Source: Dryobates pubescens (lineage: Eukaryota; Chordata; Aves; Piciformes; Picidae). From it: a stretch of DNA of 64,000 nt. Shown piece by piece: positions 1-11,200 of the stretch; the first letter of the stretch is position 1; every line of letters starts with the position of its first letter. Location: assembly GCF_014839835.1 (NCBI RefSeq), contig NC_071615.1, positions 372,001 through 436,000 on the forward strand. The letters are read 5' to 3'. The position numbers and the translations under genes were made by a program. The notes beneath the pieces are model-generated. The model searched no databases, had not been told where the DNA came from, and was given only the letters and a program-made list of their open reading frames with translations.

Positions 1-49
1 CTCTGGGCCCCTTCCCTGCCTCTGCTAACCCTGGGCTCTCCCACGCCAG

Positions 50-397
50 GGCCTGATCTCTGCCGCTCAGTACTACAGGAGCTGCCGAGAGCTGCTGGGG
101 GAGAACTTCAGGAAGATCTTCAGGGAGCTGCTGGTGCTGCTGCCTGACACAGCCAAACAGCAGGAACTGCTTGCTGCTCACAACGACCTCAGGGGCAGGG
201 AGAAGCAGAGCTCCGGCAAGCCCCCCAAGAGCAGAAAGAACGCTTGGCAGACGGACTCCAGCCCCGAGCTCGACTGCTGCATCTGCCCCACCTGCCAGCA
301 GGTGCTGACTCAGCAGGACCTTGGCACCCACAAGGCTTTGCACCTGGAGGATGAGGAGTTCCCCTCCTTGCAGGCCATCAGCAGAATCATCAGTTAG
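50..397 (+). CDS. ZNF598: ZNF598 C-terminal exon (E3 ubiquitin ligase, ribosome collision sensor), partial
   Basis: Last coding exon of ZNF598, the RING-type E3 ligase that ubiquitinates 40S proteins on collided ribosomes in the cytosol. A CAG acceptor at 47-49 opens a phase-0 exon of 115 codons ending in TAG (395-397). The peptide starts GLISAAQYYRSCRELLGENF, contains LLVLLPDTAKQQELL, and ends with a zinc-finger-like C-x2-C-x12-H-x3-H module (CPTCQQVLTQQDLGTHKALH) followed by EEFPSLQAISRIIS. As I recall the mammalian protein, this block and its C-terminal end are closely matched. The RING and the earlier zinc fingers lie left of the window. The gene faces SYNGR3 tail to tail, as in human. 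Identity is by recognition, not alignment. Confidence 0.93.
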   Translation, partial: GLISAAQYYRSCRELLGENFRKIFRELLVLLPDTAKQQELLAAHNDLRGREKQSSGKPPKSRKNAWQTDSSPELDCCICPTCQQVLTQQDLGTHKALHLEDEEFPSLQAISRIIS

Positions 398-760
398 CTG
401 TGCCCAGGAGCCAGGCACCGCGGCGAGGAAGCTGCACTCTCTGGGCTGGAGGTGTGGTGGTGCTCTGCTGCCAGCCACAGTGCTGGGCCAGGAGCTGGAT
501 GTGGAGCTGGGGAGGGGGTCTGGGAGAGAGCCCCTCAGTGCTGTTCATTCATAAAGCAAAAGGGGTGGTGGGGCTGCGAGTTCGTGGTGACATCCAAAAA
601 GGTTGAGCTTCCAAGGGGCCTTGGGTAGAGTTTAGGCTGAAGGGGTGGGAGGGAGAGGCAGGGGGCACAGGCTGGGGCCACCTTGCTCCTGGAACACAGC
701 AGCTGAGGAGGTGCTTTCTGCTCTGGGGGCTGACAGGGAAATAAAGATCTGCCTTGGGGA
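398..760 (+). terminator. ZNF598: ZNF598 3' UTR with poly(A) signal
   Basis: Sequence after the ZNF598 stop. A canonical AATAAA lies at 740-745, about 345 bases after the stop, and is followed by a GT-rich stretch (TCTGTTGCGTTT) suited to cleavage. A weaker CATAAA occurs near 550. Cleavage is expected near 760. Confidence 0.65.
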
Positions 761-767
761 TCTCTGT

Positions 768-965
768 TGCGTTTCTGGGGCGTTGGGTTGGGTTGGCCTG
801 GGGTAGGGTCAGGGCTGGCTCAGCCTGGGCTTTAGTTGGGTTGGTCCTGGGTTGGGGTTTTTGGCTGGGTCAGAGTTTGGGGTTGGGGTTTGGGTTGGGC
901 TGGGTTTCACTTGGGTCGGGTTGGGGGTTTGGGTTGGAGTTCTGCTGTGTCTCTTTGGGTTGGGG
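768..965 (+). repeat. G-rich degenerate GGGTT/TTGGGG tract
   Basis: About 200 bases dominated by irregular GGGTTGGG, TTGGGGTT and GGTTTGGG units on the + strand. It resembles telomere-like sequence but has no fixed TTAGGG phase. It starts within 25 bases of the ZNF598 poly(A) signal and could form G-quadruplexes in the RNA downstream of cleavage. Confidence 0.6.
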
Positions 966-1578
966 TCTTTGTCAGGGCAGCTGGGGGAAGCTTCAGAACC
1001 ACTGCACTAACCAGAAGCAAAGTTGGTTCCCTTCTAATATCCTGAGTTAACTTTTGCTGTGCTGAAGGTGCCAGCAGTCAGGGGAGGGTACAGAGGTGCA
1101 GGAGATGCTCCTCACTGCTGCCAGCACTTCCAGAGCTGCAAACACAGGGAGGGAGCTGCTGATGGCCAAGAGAATTCCTGGCTGCAAGGGGCAGTTCCTT
1201 CTCCTTGAGGAACTGCACTCTGCTGCGTGCCCAGGAGAGGGGAAGTTGCCTCTCAGGCTTTTCTGTACTGGCTTCTCTGTACTGGTTTGTAGCACTGCAT
1301 GTGAAGAGGGAGGCTCTGTCCTGGCTGTGAAGCTCACTTCCCAGGGGTCTGAGGTCGAGGTTGCCATGGTTCTCATTCCTTGGATGTATTTGCTGGTGGT
1401 AGCTCCAAACTACAGCCTGTTGGGACATTAAATGCTGCTGCTCACTGACTCTGTTTCTCTGCAGTGCCTTTGGGTGCATCTCTGGTTAACCAGGATCATT
1501 CCTTCAGACTCTGCCCTTGACACTTCCTCTGGTGGCAGTGGTCTGAAGCAGCTTCCCTTCTGCTTGACCTCTCTGAAC
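966..1578. other. intergenic, nothing recognised
   Basis: Unique-looking DNA between the G-rich tract and the first CR1 fragment. Open frames here are short and show no family resemblance. Confidence 0.5.
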
Positions 1579-1579
1579 T

Positions 1580-1800
1580 CATAGAATCCCAGGATGGGTT
1601 GGGTGGGAAGGGACCTCCAGAGTCCAACCCCTGCAGGCAGCAGGGACATCCTCTACTGGCTCAGGCTGCCCAGAGCCCTCTCCAGCCTCACCTTGAACAG
1701 CTCCAGGCATGGAGCCTCAGCTCCCTCCCTGGGCAACCTGCTGCAGTGTTCCAGCAGCCTCCTGGGGCAGAACTTGTTCCTCACATCCAAGCTGAAGCTG
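1580..1800 (-). mobile_element. CR1 LINE 3' fragment
   Basis: Reverse-oriented CR1 3' end. It begins with the CATAGAATCC terminus and runs back through the GGGAAGGGACCTCCAG and CTGCTGCAGTGTTCCAGC blocks shared with other copies in this window. It is 5' truncated. Confidence 0.85.
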
Positions 1801-2042
1801 AAAGGAAATCAACCAGCCCAGATCCTTGTCAGCTCTTCTCCCTGCCTCTCCCCTTGGTGTCAGAAGTTGAGGGGCACTCAGCTTCTCTGCAGGAGCAGCT
1901 CCCATCCTTCCTAGCTTCTCCCTTCCTTTCTCCTGCCTCAGCATCTCCCTGGGTCCCACCGGGAGGGTGCTGCTGTGAGTTGCCTTCAGGTGCTGTGGAT
2001 CTCTGACCTGCTGCTGAAGTTTCCCTCTGCTCACCCAGTTTA

Positions 2043-2118
2043 AATAAACTCTCACCAACTCTTTTGGTGGTTGGTTGGTTTTCAGGCAACTTATGGTTGG
2101 TTTTTATAACCTTTTATT
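2043..2118. terminator. two converging poly(A) signals
   Basis: AATAAA on + at 2043-2048 and on - at 2113-2118 (context GCAATAAAAGG), 65 bases apart and facing each other. The - signal is the first clear one downstream of the SYNGR3 stop, implying a 3.1 kb 3' UTR if used. The + signal could serve a longer ZNF598 transcript. Use is unproven. Confidence 0.35.
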
Positions 2119-2343
2119 GCAAGCCAGTTGCAGTTGGTAGATGCACAGTGACAGCCCAGGGCCCAAGAGTGCTCTCTCAAGGAGAAGTGGAGAGAGCAGA
2201 GGTACAAAAAGTTGTAAACATTTTACCTTGGTTCTCTTCCCAGCCCACTTCCTGCTGCAGCCTTGCAGTGCTGGGCAAGTTACTCCCAGCTCCAGCTGAA
2301 CCCAGGAGCTCTCTGTCCTGCCTTGCTGCTGCCAGGGAGACTC

Positions 2344-2512
2344 CTGCGTGCCCAGGACCATCCTCCTCTCTGTCTCCTCCTCCTTCTTCTCCTTCTCTTC
2401 CTCCTTTTCCTCCTCCTTCTCCTCCACCTCTTTCTCCTCCTCCTTTGCCTTCTCTTTCTCCTGCACCACCTTCTCTTCATCCTTCTCCTTCCCCTCCTCC
2501 TCTCAACCAGAT
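2344..2512. repeat. imperfect polypyrimidine (TCC/TTC)n tract
   Basis: About 165 bases of almost pure C and T on the + strand in an irregular CTCCTTCTC pattern, a mirror-repeat type able to form triplex DNA. The other strand encodes only a spurious Lys/Glu-rich frame. Confidence 0.8.
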
Positions 2513-3179
2513 GCTTTCACTCACCCTGTGCCAGCTGCAGGTTGGAGGCAGCACTGCCTTTGGGGAGCTGCCAGAAGCTGCTGACCTCAGGAAGACCTTC
2601 AGAGCCTTATCCTGGGGGGAGCGAAGCAGTGCTGCAGTCCTCCCCCTGCCACCATCGCTGCTCTTGGGGTGAGTCCCAGCAGAGGGCCAGGGGGCTGCGA
2701 GTGTCCCCCCAGGGGTGGGGTGGTGAGGAGGAAAGAAAGGCAAGGCAGGCCTGGGGGTACATTCAGATGTTGTAATATTCAGCATGGTTACAGCAGGGCT
2801 CAGGACACATCCTGCAGCTGGACAGAGCTTGGATACAAGGAAAAACTCTGGAACAGTTTTTATATAGTTAGGAAAAACAAACAGAACCAACCAAAACCCA
2901 ACCAAAGCCCCAAAGATGCCAAGAACTCAACTGTACAAGGTACTGAACAAACATCATCCTCACAGACAATCAATTTAAACATTTAAATTGATTATAGTTG
3001 TGGCTAAAATATGAACACAAGTCCTGGTTGTGCTGCTAAAACTGCAGTGTTCCCTCCAAGGAAAATATTGCTACAAGTTCTGCCCCCAGCCCCTCTGCCC
3101 CCAGCCCCTCTGCCCCAGCAGGCTGAGTCCACAAGGGCTGCAGCATCCCTTCAGGGCTTGGGGATTCCCTGCTCTGCTC

Positions 3180-3480
3180 TGGCCCAGAATCCCAGCGCAG
3201 GGAAGGGACCTCGGGGACCATCCAGTCCAACCCCTGCTGGAGCAGGGCATCCACAGCAGCTTGCCCAGGGTCACAGAGTGAGCTCATCCAGTTCCACCCC
3301 CCTGCCATGGGCAGGGACACCTCCCCACCAGCCCAGGCTGCTCAAGGCCTCATCCAAATTCATCTTAAGCATTCCCAGGCATGAGTTGTCCACAAGTTCC
3401 CCAGGCTGCCCTGCTCTGCTTTCAAACCTTTGTTCCTCGTCCCACATGCCCTTGGCAGAAGCCCCTCTCCAGCTCTCCTG
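3180..3480 (-). mobile_element. old CR1 LINE 3' fragment
   Basis: Diverged reverse CR1 3' region (CCCAGAATCCCAG, then GGGAAGGGACCTCGGGGACC and a GCCCAGGCTGCTCAAGGC block). More decayed than the young subfamily. Confidence 0.7.
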
Positions 3481-4330
3481 TAGCCTCCTCCTTGGTGCTA
3501 TCAAGTGTGGCCAAGGCTGCAGCAAAACACTGCCTGCAAAATGCCCTCACAGGAATCAGCTGGAGCAGGGACAGCTCAGGGCCCACAGACTGCTGCAGGC
3601 ACATGGTTAACCCAACCCCAGAGCAGAGGAGTCAAGACCTGCCCTTTGCCACTGCTCAGGTGGCTCCTGGTGAGCTCTGCTGCCCAACTAACACTCAGCA
3701 GCAGGCAGGAGCTGTCCTGATGGTGGCAGGAAAGCTGCTGGGTAGCTTTGCCACAGGGAGAGCTGGGGCAGGGGGTGGCTATTGCTTGGCACGAGGTCAG
3801 AAGGCAGCACACAACCTGTGCTGGTGGGAAACCAGCACGGTGAGACCCAGCCCCTTGGGGGCCTCTGAGGATGGAGCTGCCAGTGAGGGGGTGGGAATTC
3901 AAGTTTCAGCTTGGCATGGAGAGCAGGCAGGCTCCTCACAAGGCCCTGCTGGATTTTACACCTTTTGGGGTGATTTTTGCAGCTGAACACCGAACCTGAG
4001 CCTCTTCCGTGGCTGCTTCTCGGCCCTCTCTCCCCCTCCCTGCAAACCCAGGCTGTGAGCTCCCCACGCGAGGGACCCTCAGCACAAGGTCCTTCCACCG
4101 GAGTTCCTCACTCCTAGAGCACAGGGGGAAAGGTTCTGCTGCAGCTGGAGGCAGCTGGTGGCTGTCCCCAGTTTGAAACCCCGAGGTCAAAGCCATTCCT
4201 GACCTGGACCTTGGTCACTGAGACTCTTGTGCTGGCAGCGCTGGGGCTGAGCCACAGCTCAGCAGTGCCAACCAGCAGCTCCTTGCAAAGCTCTGCCAGG
4301 GAAGGCCTGGGTGCAGGAGCAGCAGCTCAA

Positions 4331-4368
4331 GGTGCAGTGCAGTGCAGTGCAGTGCTGTGCTGTGCTGT
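4331..4368. repeat. (TGCAG)n / (TGCTG)n pentanucleotide microsatellite
   Basis: About seven 5-base units, GTGCA changing to GTGCT partway, between ZNF598 and SYNGR3. Confidence 0.7.
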
Positions 4369-4699
4369 CCCTGCTCAGGGGCTGTCCCTGCACTCACAGC
4401 CAGCCACAGCTGAACCGGGTTCCACTTTCTTTGACTCCCTCAACTCTGCTGAAGCACAGAAGTCATCCTGGATGCTCAGCAGAGCCCCAGCCCACCCTGT
4501 CCCCACCACTCCCCACCTCACTTGATCCCAAGCTCAGGTTTCAAAGACCTGTTTGGCTTTTTGGTTTTTGTGCAGCAAAACCTTGGCACAGAGACACAGC
4601 CCCTGCTGCCCTGCCGCTCACCCTGGCACCCTCCATGGAAGGGGAGGGAGGGAAGCCCTGCAGCGGGAGCGGCACGGGGCTGACTCTGCCACCCACCCT

Positions 4700-4900
4700 C
4701 ACAGACTGCAAGGGCAGCCTTGTCCAGCCCCCTGCAGGCAGCAGGGACACCTCCAGGCAGGGCAGGCTGCTCCCCATCAAGTTGGACCTCAGTGTCTTCA
4801 GAGACGGAGGCTGCACCGCACCTCTGAGCAGCCTGTCCCAGTGCTCCACCACCCCCACGCTGAAGAGCTTCCTGCTGGTGTCTAACCCTCCACTGCTCGA
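4700..4900 (-). mobile_element. probable CR1 relic
   Basis: Weak match to the reverse CR1 3' region around CCCCCTGCAGGCAGCAGGGACA; the rest is heavily diverged. Confidence 0.4.
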
Positions 4901-5284
4901 CTCTGGGCGAGCAGCAGCAGCTCCTCAGCTCCCTAACAGGCAAAGGTACTTTGGGTTCTGCTGGGTGCTCAGCAGGGCCCAGCACCAAGCGCTCGGTGCC
5001 AAGCCTCAGCGAGGGCCTTCAGTCACCCCTGGCTGCGCGTGGGTGAGGTGGCAGCCACCACCCTCCCTTCCTGGGGACTTAGAGGGAACACTGCTTTTAG
5101 AAACCCCTTGGACAAGGCAAGACAAGAACCAATACCACTGTACAGACCTCACTGCACAACTAGCTAATAGCAAGGACCCCGGCACTGAGCCGCCACAGGG
5201 GAGGGGAGGGACCGGAGAGGCGTGGGGGGCAGCCGGCTCGGTGCCGCCGCGGGCCCGGGCGCTGCCCAGGCTGAGCCCTGCCCA

Positions 5285-8200
5285 TCAGTACGCTGGCACT
5301 TGGTAGCCTTTAGGGTTGGGCTCTAAGGTGTCGGTGAAGGGAGGGCTCTGGTAGGTGTCTGTGCTCTCCACGCCGCTGCCGCCAGGGTAGCCAGGGTAGG
5401 GCACGCCGGCGTCGGCTGCCAGCTGCTCGGTGGCAAAGAGAGACATGTCCGTGCCCAGGCGGTACCGCTGCAGGGCCTTCAGCGCCAGAGCCACCTGCAG
5501 GGGGGCAGGAGGCTTAGGGGGTGCCCACGGCATGCTCCCAGCACCCCACAGCCCACCAGGACCCCACGTTCCCTCACGGCCCCACACCCTCCCAGCACCC
5601 CGGAGGATGCAGTCGTAGGAGCACAGAGTGGTCTGGGGTGGAAGAGACCTTTAAGGCCAACCCAGCACTGCCAGGGCAGCACCAACCCACGGCCCTCAGC
5701 ACCACAGCCCCAGGGCTCTGAAACCCCTCCAGGGCTGGGGACTGCACCACTGCCCTGGGCAGCCTGGGCCAGGCCTTGGCAACTCTTCTGGGGAATAAAT
5801 TGTTCCTCATGCCCATCCTAAGCCTCCCCTGGGGCAACCTGAGGCCACTGCCTCTTGTCCTGTCCCTTGCTCCTTGGGAGCAGAGCCCAACCCCACCTGG
5901 CTCCAACCTCCTTTCAGGGAGCTGCAGAGAGCAAGGAGGTCTCCCTCAGCCTCCTCTTCTCCAGGCTGAACACCCCCAGCTCCTTCAGCTGCTCCTCACC
6001 AGACCTCCCCCCACCCAGTACCCCTCATTCTCAGCCCCTGGTGCCACCTCCAGACCCCATGTTCCTCCCAGGCCCCTCCATCCCCCAGCTCACTGCAAAG
6101 CACTGAGCACATCACAGCACCCAGGCAGCTGCTGGCCCCACTCCAAGAGCTAAGCCAACCCCAACCCACAGCCCTGCAGCCTTGCCCACAGCACAGCCTG
6201 GCTCTCAGCGCTCTGCCTGCGGTTGGGAGGTCACAGCTGGGGCTCAGGTCCCCTGGCTGCACCGATTTGGCCCCAGTGGCACCAATTAAAACCCATTTGC
6301 TGCTGGGAGGGGAAAGCTGCTGGGCCCTGGGGCCAGGCAAAATAGGTAGCTGTGCCCAGAGCCCTTCAGCCTCTTGCAGGTTGGCAGCATCGAGGTCAGC
6401 AGGGGTGGGCACGGCGGGGGGCACACCGACCTCCTCCGACTGCAGGAGGCTTCATCAGCAATTCAATTAGTTTATAAACGACAGGCTCAGGGAGGGGGGA
6501 GCAAAGCCACCCTCAGACACCCACAGCAGCTTCTGCACCTCCTCCCTGGTTGAGTGCTGCTCACACCACGGCTCTGGGGCAGCAGCGGTGCCAGTGCAGG
6601 GCTGCTGGTGGGGCCTCGGCTCCCAGCCACGCTCTGTGCTGCTGGCAGGGACTGGTGTCCCCAGGGCCCTCTCTGCAGTGGGGGCTGGGGAGAGCATCCC
6701 ACCAGCTGCCTCCCTGCAGGGAGCAGGCAGTGTGGTGAGGGAGCTGGGACCAAAGGGATTTGCCTGGGTAATAAGAGTGGGGAGCACGGAAGGTGCCGGA
6801 CGCCTGCAGCCAGCCCTGCTGCTGGGGACCCCTGCCTGGTGCTGCCCCAGGTCTTGAAGGCAACATTGAACTCATGGAATCCCTGACTGGGTTCTGTGGG
6901 AGGGGACCTTGAAAGCTCACCCCTGCAGCCAGCAGGGACAGCCCCAACCAGAGCAGGCTGCCACAGCCCCGAACAACCTGAGCTGGGATGGCTCCAGGGA
7001 TGAGGCATCAACCACCTGCCTGGGCACCCTGGGCCAGGCTCTCACATTTCTCCCTGCTCTCCAGTCTGAATCTCCCTCCCTCAGTTCAAACCATCCTCTC
7101 CTGTCCTGTCACTACAGACCCAGCTCAAAATCTGTCCCCAGCTTTCTGATGGGGCCCTGAAAGGCTACCAGGTTTCCCTAGAGCCTTCTCTTGGCTGCTG
7201 TGCCCACATGGGGGGTGGTGATGAAGCAACCATCCCTGCTCCTCCATGCCTCCAGAGCAGGAGCCCCTGAGCAGCACAGCCACCCCAGGCCCATTTGGGG
7301 TCCTGTAGTTGTGGTCCAAGGGCCTCAAGGTGTTTTGCCCACCCCTGGCAGGTGTCCCTCTGCTTCTGTATGGCCCCAGGGATGCACAGAGCCTACAAGC
7401 AGGAGCCAGAGGGGGTTCTGCAAGCCCCTGCCTTCAGGGTGGGCCACCCATGCTTCCTGAGGTTGAGCTGATGAGCTCCTGAGGGCTCCAACCCCCCTGC
7501 CACCCCCTGCGACCAGCTCAGCACAGCAATCCGCCCCTGGGACCCGTCTGCCTCCGGCCAAGCCGCTCCTGAGGCCCTGCAGTGAGGGCAGCTGGTGGCA
7601 CACAACCTTCCAGCAGCAGCAGGGGAAGCCTGGAATGCACACCCCAGGAGTTTCATCTCCCCTGGAGGGCTCCCTCCCCCCAGCCCCTCTGCACAGCAGC
7701 AGCGCTTCTGCAAGCCCTGCCCCGCGCTGGCTTCCTCTCCTCGCCCTGGGCTCCCAGGCTGCACTCACCCAGACAATGATGGAGAAGAAGGAGAAGGTGA
7801 TGGCTGCCCGGGCAGCATCAGCTCCCTGCCACGCTCCCCTGCTCATCGTCGTCCTCTGCCACTGGTTTGCCAGGAAGCAGAAGGCTACAAACCACAGGAA
7901 GGACAAGAAGCCTGCAAGAGAAGAGAGCTCAGGGCTGCCCCTGCCCACCCCCCTGCTGGGCACAACTGCTGCCTCCAGCAGCCCTGGCCTGAGCTGGGGC
8001 CCGGGGGAGATACTTTAAAGGAGGCTGATCTGCAATCACTGGAAAGCCAGGGCTGCAAGGAGCTCTGCAGGGCTGCAAGGAGCTCTGTAGGGCTGCAAGG
8101 AGCTCTGCAGGGCTGCAAGGAGCTCTGCAGGGCTGCAAGGAGCTCTGCAGGGCTGCAAGGAGCTCTGCAGGGCTACAAGGAACCCTGCAGGGCTGCAAGG

Positions 8201-11200
8201 AGCTCTGCAGGGCTGCAAGGAGCTCTGCAGGGCTGCAAGGAGCCCTGCAGGGCTGCAAGTTGCTCTGTAGGGCTGCAAGGAACCCTGCAGGGCTGCAAGG
8301 AGCTCTGTAGGGCTGCAAGGAGCCCTGCAGGGCTGCAAGGAGCTCTGTAGGGCTGCAAGTTGCTCTGTAGGGCTGCAAGGAGCCCTGCAGGGCTGCCTGG
8401 CTGCAGTTCAGCTCATTCACCTCTCAGCTTGGTCTCAGAGACCTCCAAGGACAGCACAGCCCCTCCAGATGTGTGCTCTGCAGGGATCTCAGCCTGCTTG
8501 CAGGCCTCGAGGTGCCACCAACCCAGTGCCAGCACCCTGGGGTGCTGATCCACCATTCCCTCTGCTCCCTGCACACCACCAGCTCCTTGAGACTTGGGGC
8601 TGGATACTGCAGACCTCCCCAGAAGCAGCCTGCACCCCTGGGAGCAGCACCAGGCTTGCCTGGTGCAGGAGGTGGCTCCATGGCTCCTCTGTGCTGGGCT
8701 ATGCCTTGGTCCTTCCCAAGGACACAGCCAGAGAGCTCAAGAGCCAGCAAGGAACAACCAGCCAGGGGTATGGGGAGGCTGAGAGGAAGCCCTGCTGCAG
8801 GCATGGGGGTGACAAGTGACCCTGGGGTGTCCATGCAGGCCATGAGGACGGCAGATGAGCTCCACACCCAGGGCAGGGATGGAGCAGAGCTGTCCATGGA
8901 ACAGGAGCTTCACCTGAGAGAGCTCAGCTCAGCCCTGGCTCTGCTCCTGCTCCCCATCCTCCCCAGGCTCTGGGGGATTGAACCAAACCACCCTGGGGAT
9001 TATTCCTTCCTGGAACCAGAGCTGGCTGAGCAAGACAGGGCTGCAGCTCCCCTAATTCAATCACCAGCCAGCAGCACTGCCTGATGCCAAGGAGCTCAGA
9101 AAGCAGCCAGGCCCCAGGCACCCAGCGTGAGCAGCAGGAAAGCCTCCCAGCTCTGGCAGGAGCAGCACACCCTGGAGCTTTCCTGGAGCTCTCCTGAGCA
9201 CCCCCAGCACGAAGGTTCCCTCCCACCCCTCAGCTCCGGGTGCCAGCGCACGTGGGGACGCCGGGCACCGGCAGGATGCTGAGCTACCCAGCAGCTTCCT
9301 GCCTGGGTCCCCAGCCACCCAGCCCCTGGGGGCTGGGCTGGATGACCTTAATGGTCCCTTTGAACCCAAACCAGGCTGTGCTTGGATGGCTCTGTCACTC
9401 CCAAGGAGCAGCATGAGCCAAGCAGTCTGAGCAGCCACACTGCCAGCCCCAAGGGACAGCCGGCTGCAGGGCAAGGGCTGGCTGCAGAGCAAGGGCTGGC
9501 TGCAGGGCAAGGGCTGGCTGCAGGGCAAGGGCTGGCTGCAGGGCAAGGGCTGGCTGCAGGGCAAGGGCCGGCTGCAGGGCAAGGACTGGCTGCAGGGCAA
9601 GGGCTGGCTGCAGAGCAAGGGCTGGCTGCAGGGCAAGGGCTGGCTGCAGGGCAAGGGCTGGCTGCAGGGCAAGGGCTGGCTGCAGAGCAAGGGCTGGCTG
9701 CAGGGCAAGGGCTGGCTGCAGGGCAAGGGCTGGCTGCAGGGCAAGGGCCGGCTGCAGGGCAAGGACCGGCTGCAGGGCAAGGGCTGGCTGCAGGGCAAGG
9801 GCTGGCTGCAGGGCAAGGGCTGGCTGCAGGGCAAGGGCCGGCTGCAGGGCAAGGGCTGGCTGCAGGGCAAGGGCCGGCTGCAGGGCAAGGGCTGGCTGCA
9901 GGGCAAGGGCCGGCTGCAGGGCAAGGGCTGGCTGCAGGGCAAGGGCCGGCTGCAGGGCAAGGGCCGGCTGCAGGGCAAGGGCTGGCTGCAGGGCAAGGGC
10001 CGGCTGCAGGGCAAGGACCGGCTGCAGGGCAAGGGCTGGCTGCAGGGCAAGGGCCGGCTGCAGGGCAAGGGCCGGCTGCAGGGCAAGGGCCGGCTGCAGG
10101 GCAAGGGCCGGCTGCAGGGCAAGGGCCGGCTGCAGGGCAAGGGCCGGCTGCAGGGCAAGGGCTGGCTGCAGGGCAAGGGCTGGCTGCAGGGCAAGGGCTG
10201 GCTGCAGGGCAAGGGCCGGCTGCAGGGCAAGGGCCGGCTGCAGGGCAAGGGCCCCTCCTGCCCTCCAGCACTGATACCACACCATGTGAGGAGAGGGAGC
10301 TGCAGGCCACAGCAACACCCCCATGCTGCCAGGGCACCCTGCTGCCAGGGCACCCCCATGCTGCCAGGGCACCCCCATGCTGCCAGGGCACCCCCACGCT
10401 GCCAGGGCACCCTGCTGCCAGGGCACCCCCATGCTGCCAGGGCACCCTGCTGCCAGGGCACCCCCATGCTGCCAGGGCACCCCCACGCTGCCAGGGCACC
10501 CTGCTGCCAGGGCACCCTGCTGCCAGGGCACCCTGCTGCCAGGGCACCCCCACGCTGCCAGGGCACCCCCATGCTGCCAGGGCACCCCCACGCTGCCAGG
10601 GCACCCTGCTGCCAGGGCACCCCCATGCTGCCAGGGCACCCCCACGCTGCCAGGGCACCCTGCTGCCAGGGCACCCCCAGCAGAGCCAGAGCCCTACCGG
10701 AGAAGCCCAGGTCGAGCAGCACCGCGCGCCGGCGGTCCTTGACGCTGCTGATCTGCTGGAAGTAGAGGTCCAGGACGAGGAAGAAGATGCAGCCGAAGAA
10801 GGCAATGATGCCGACGGCGATGCCGTAGCCGCAGGCGCTGTCGTTGCCGTTGAAGACGCAGAGCAGCTCGGGGCCGCGGCCGTCCTTGTTCACATAGCCC
10901 TCGTTGACGATGGAGCCGAACACCACGATGGAGAAGATCTGCAGGAGGGAGCCGGGAACACAGCCTGCTGCTGCCTGCCCCCTGCCCTGCTGTGTGCCCC
11001 CGGCCCTGCTGTGTGCCCCCGGCCCTGCTGTGTGCCCCCAGTGCTGCTGTGTGCCCCCAGTGCTGCTGTGTGCCCCCGGCCCTGCTGTGTGCCCCCAGTG
11101 CTGCTGTGTGCCCCCAGTGCTGCTGTGTGCCCCCTGCCCTGCTGTGTGCCCCCAGTGCTGCTGTGTGCCCCCGGCCCTGCTGTGTGCCCCCAGCCCTGCT

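Noticed and set aside
2104-2480. Lys/Glu-rich coiled-coil frame on the - strand
   Set aside because: Arises from the polypyrimidine tract 2344-2512.
8051-8396. CRISPR-like direct repeats
   Set aside because: Head-to-tail 20-base units without unique spacers in a vertebrate intron: a minisatellite.
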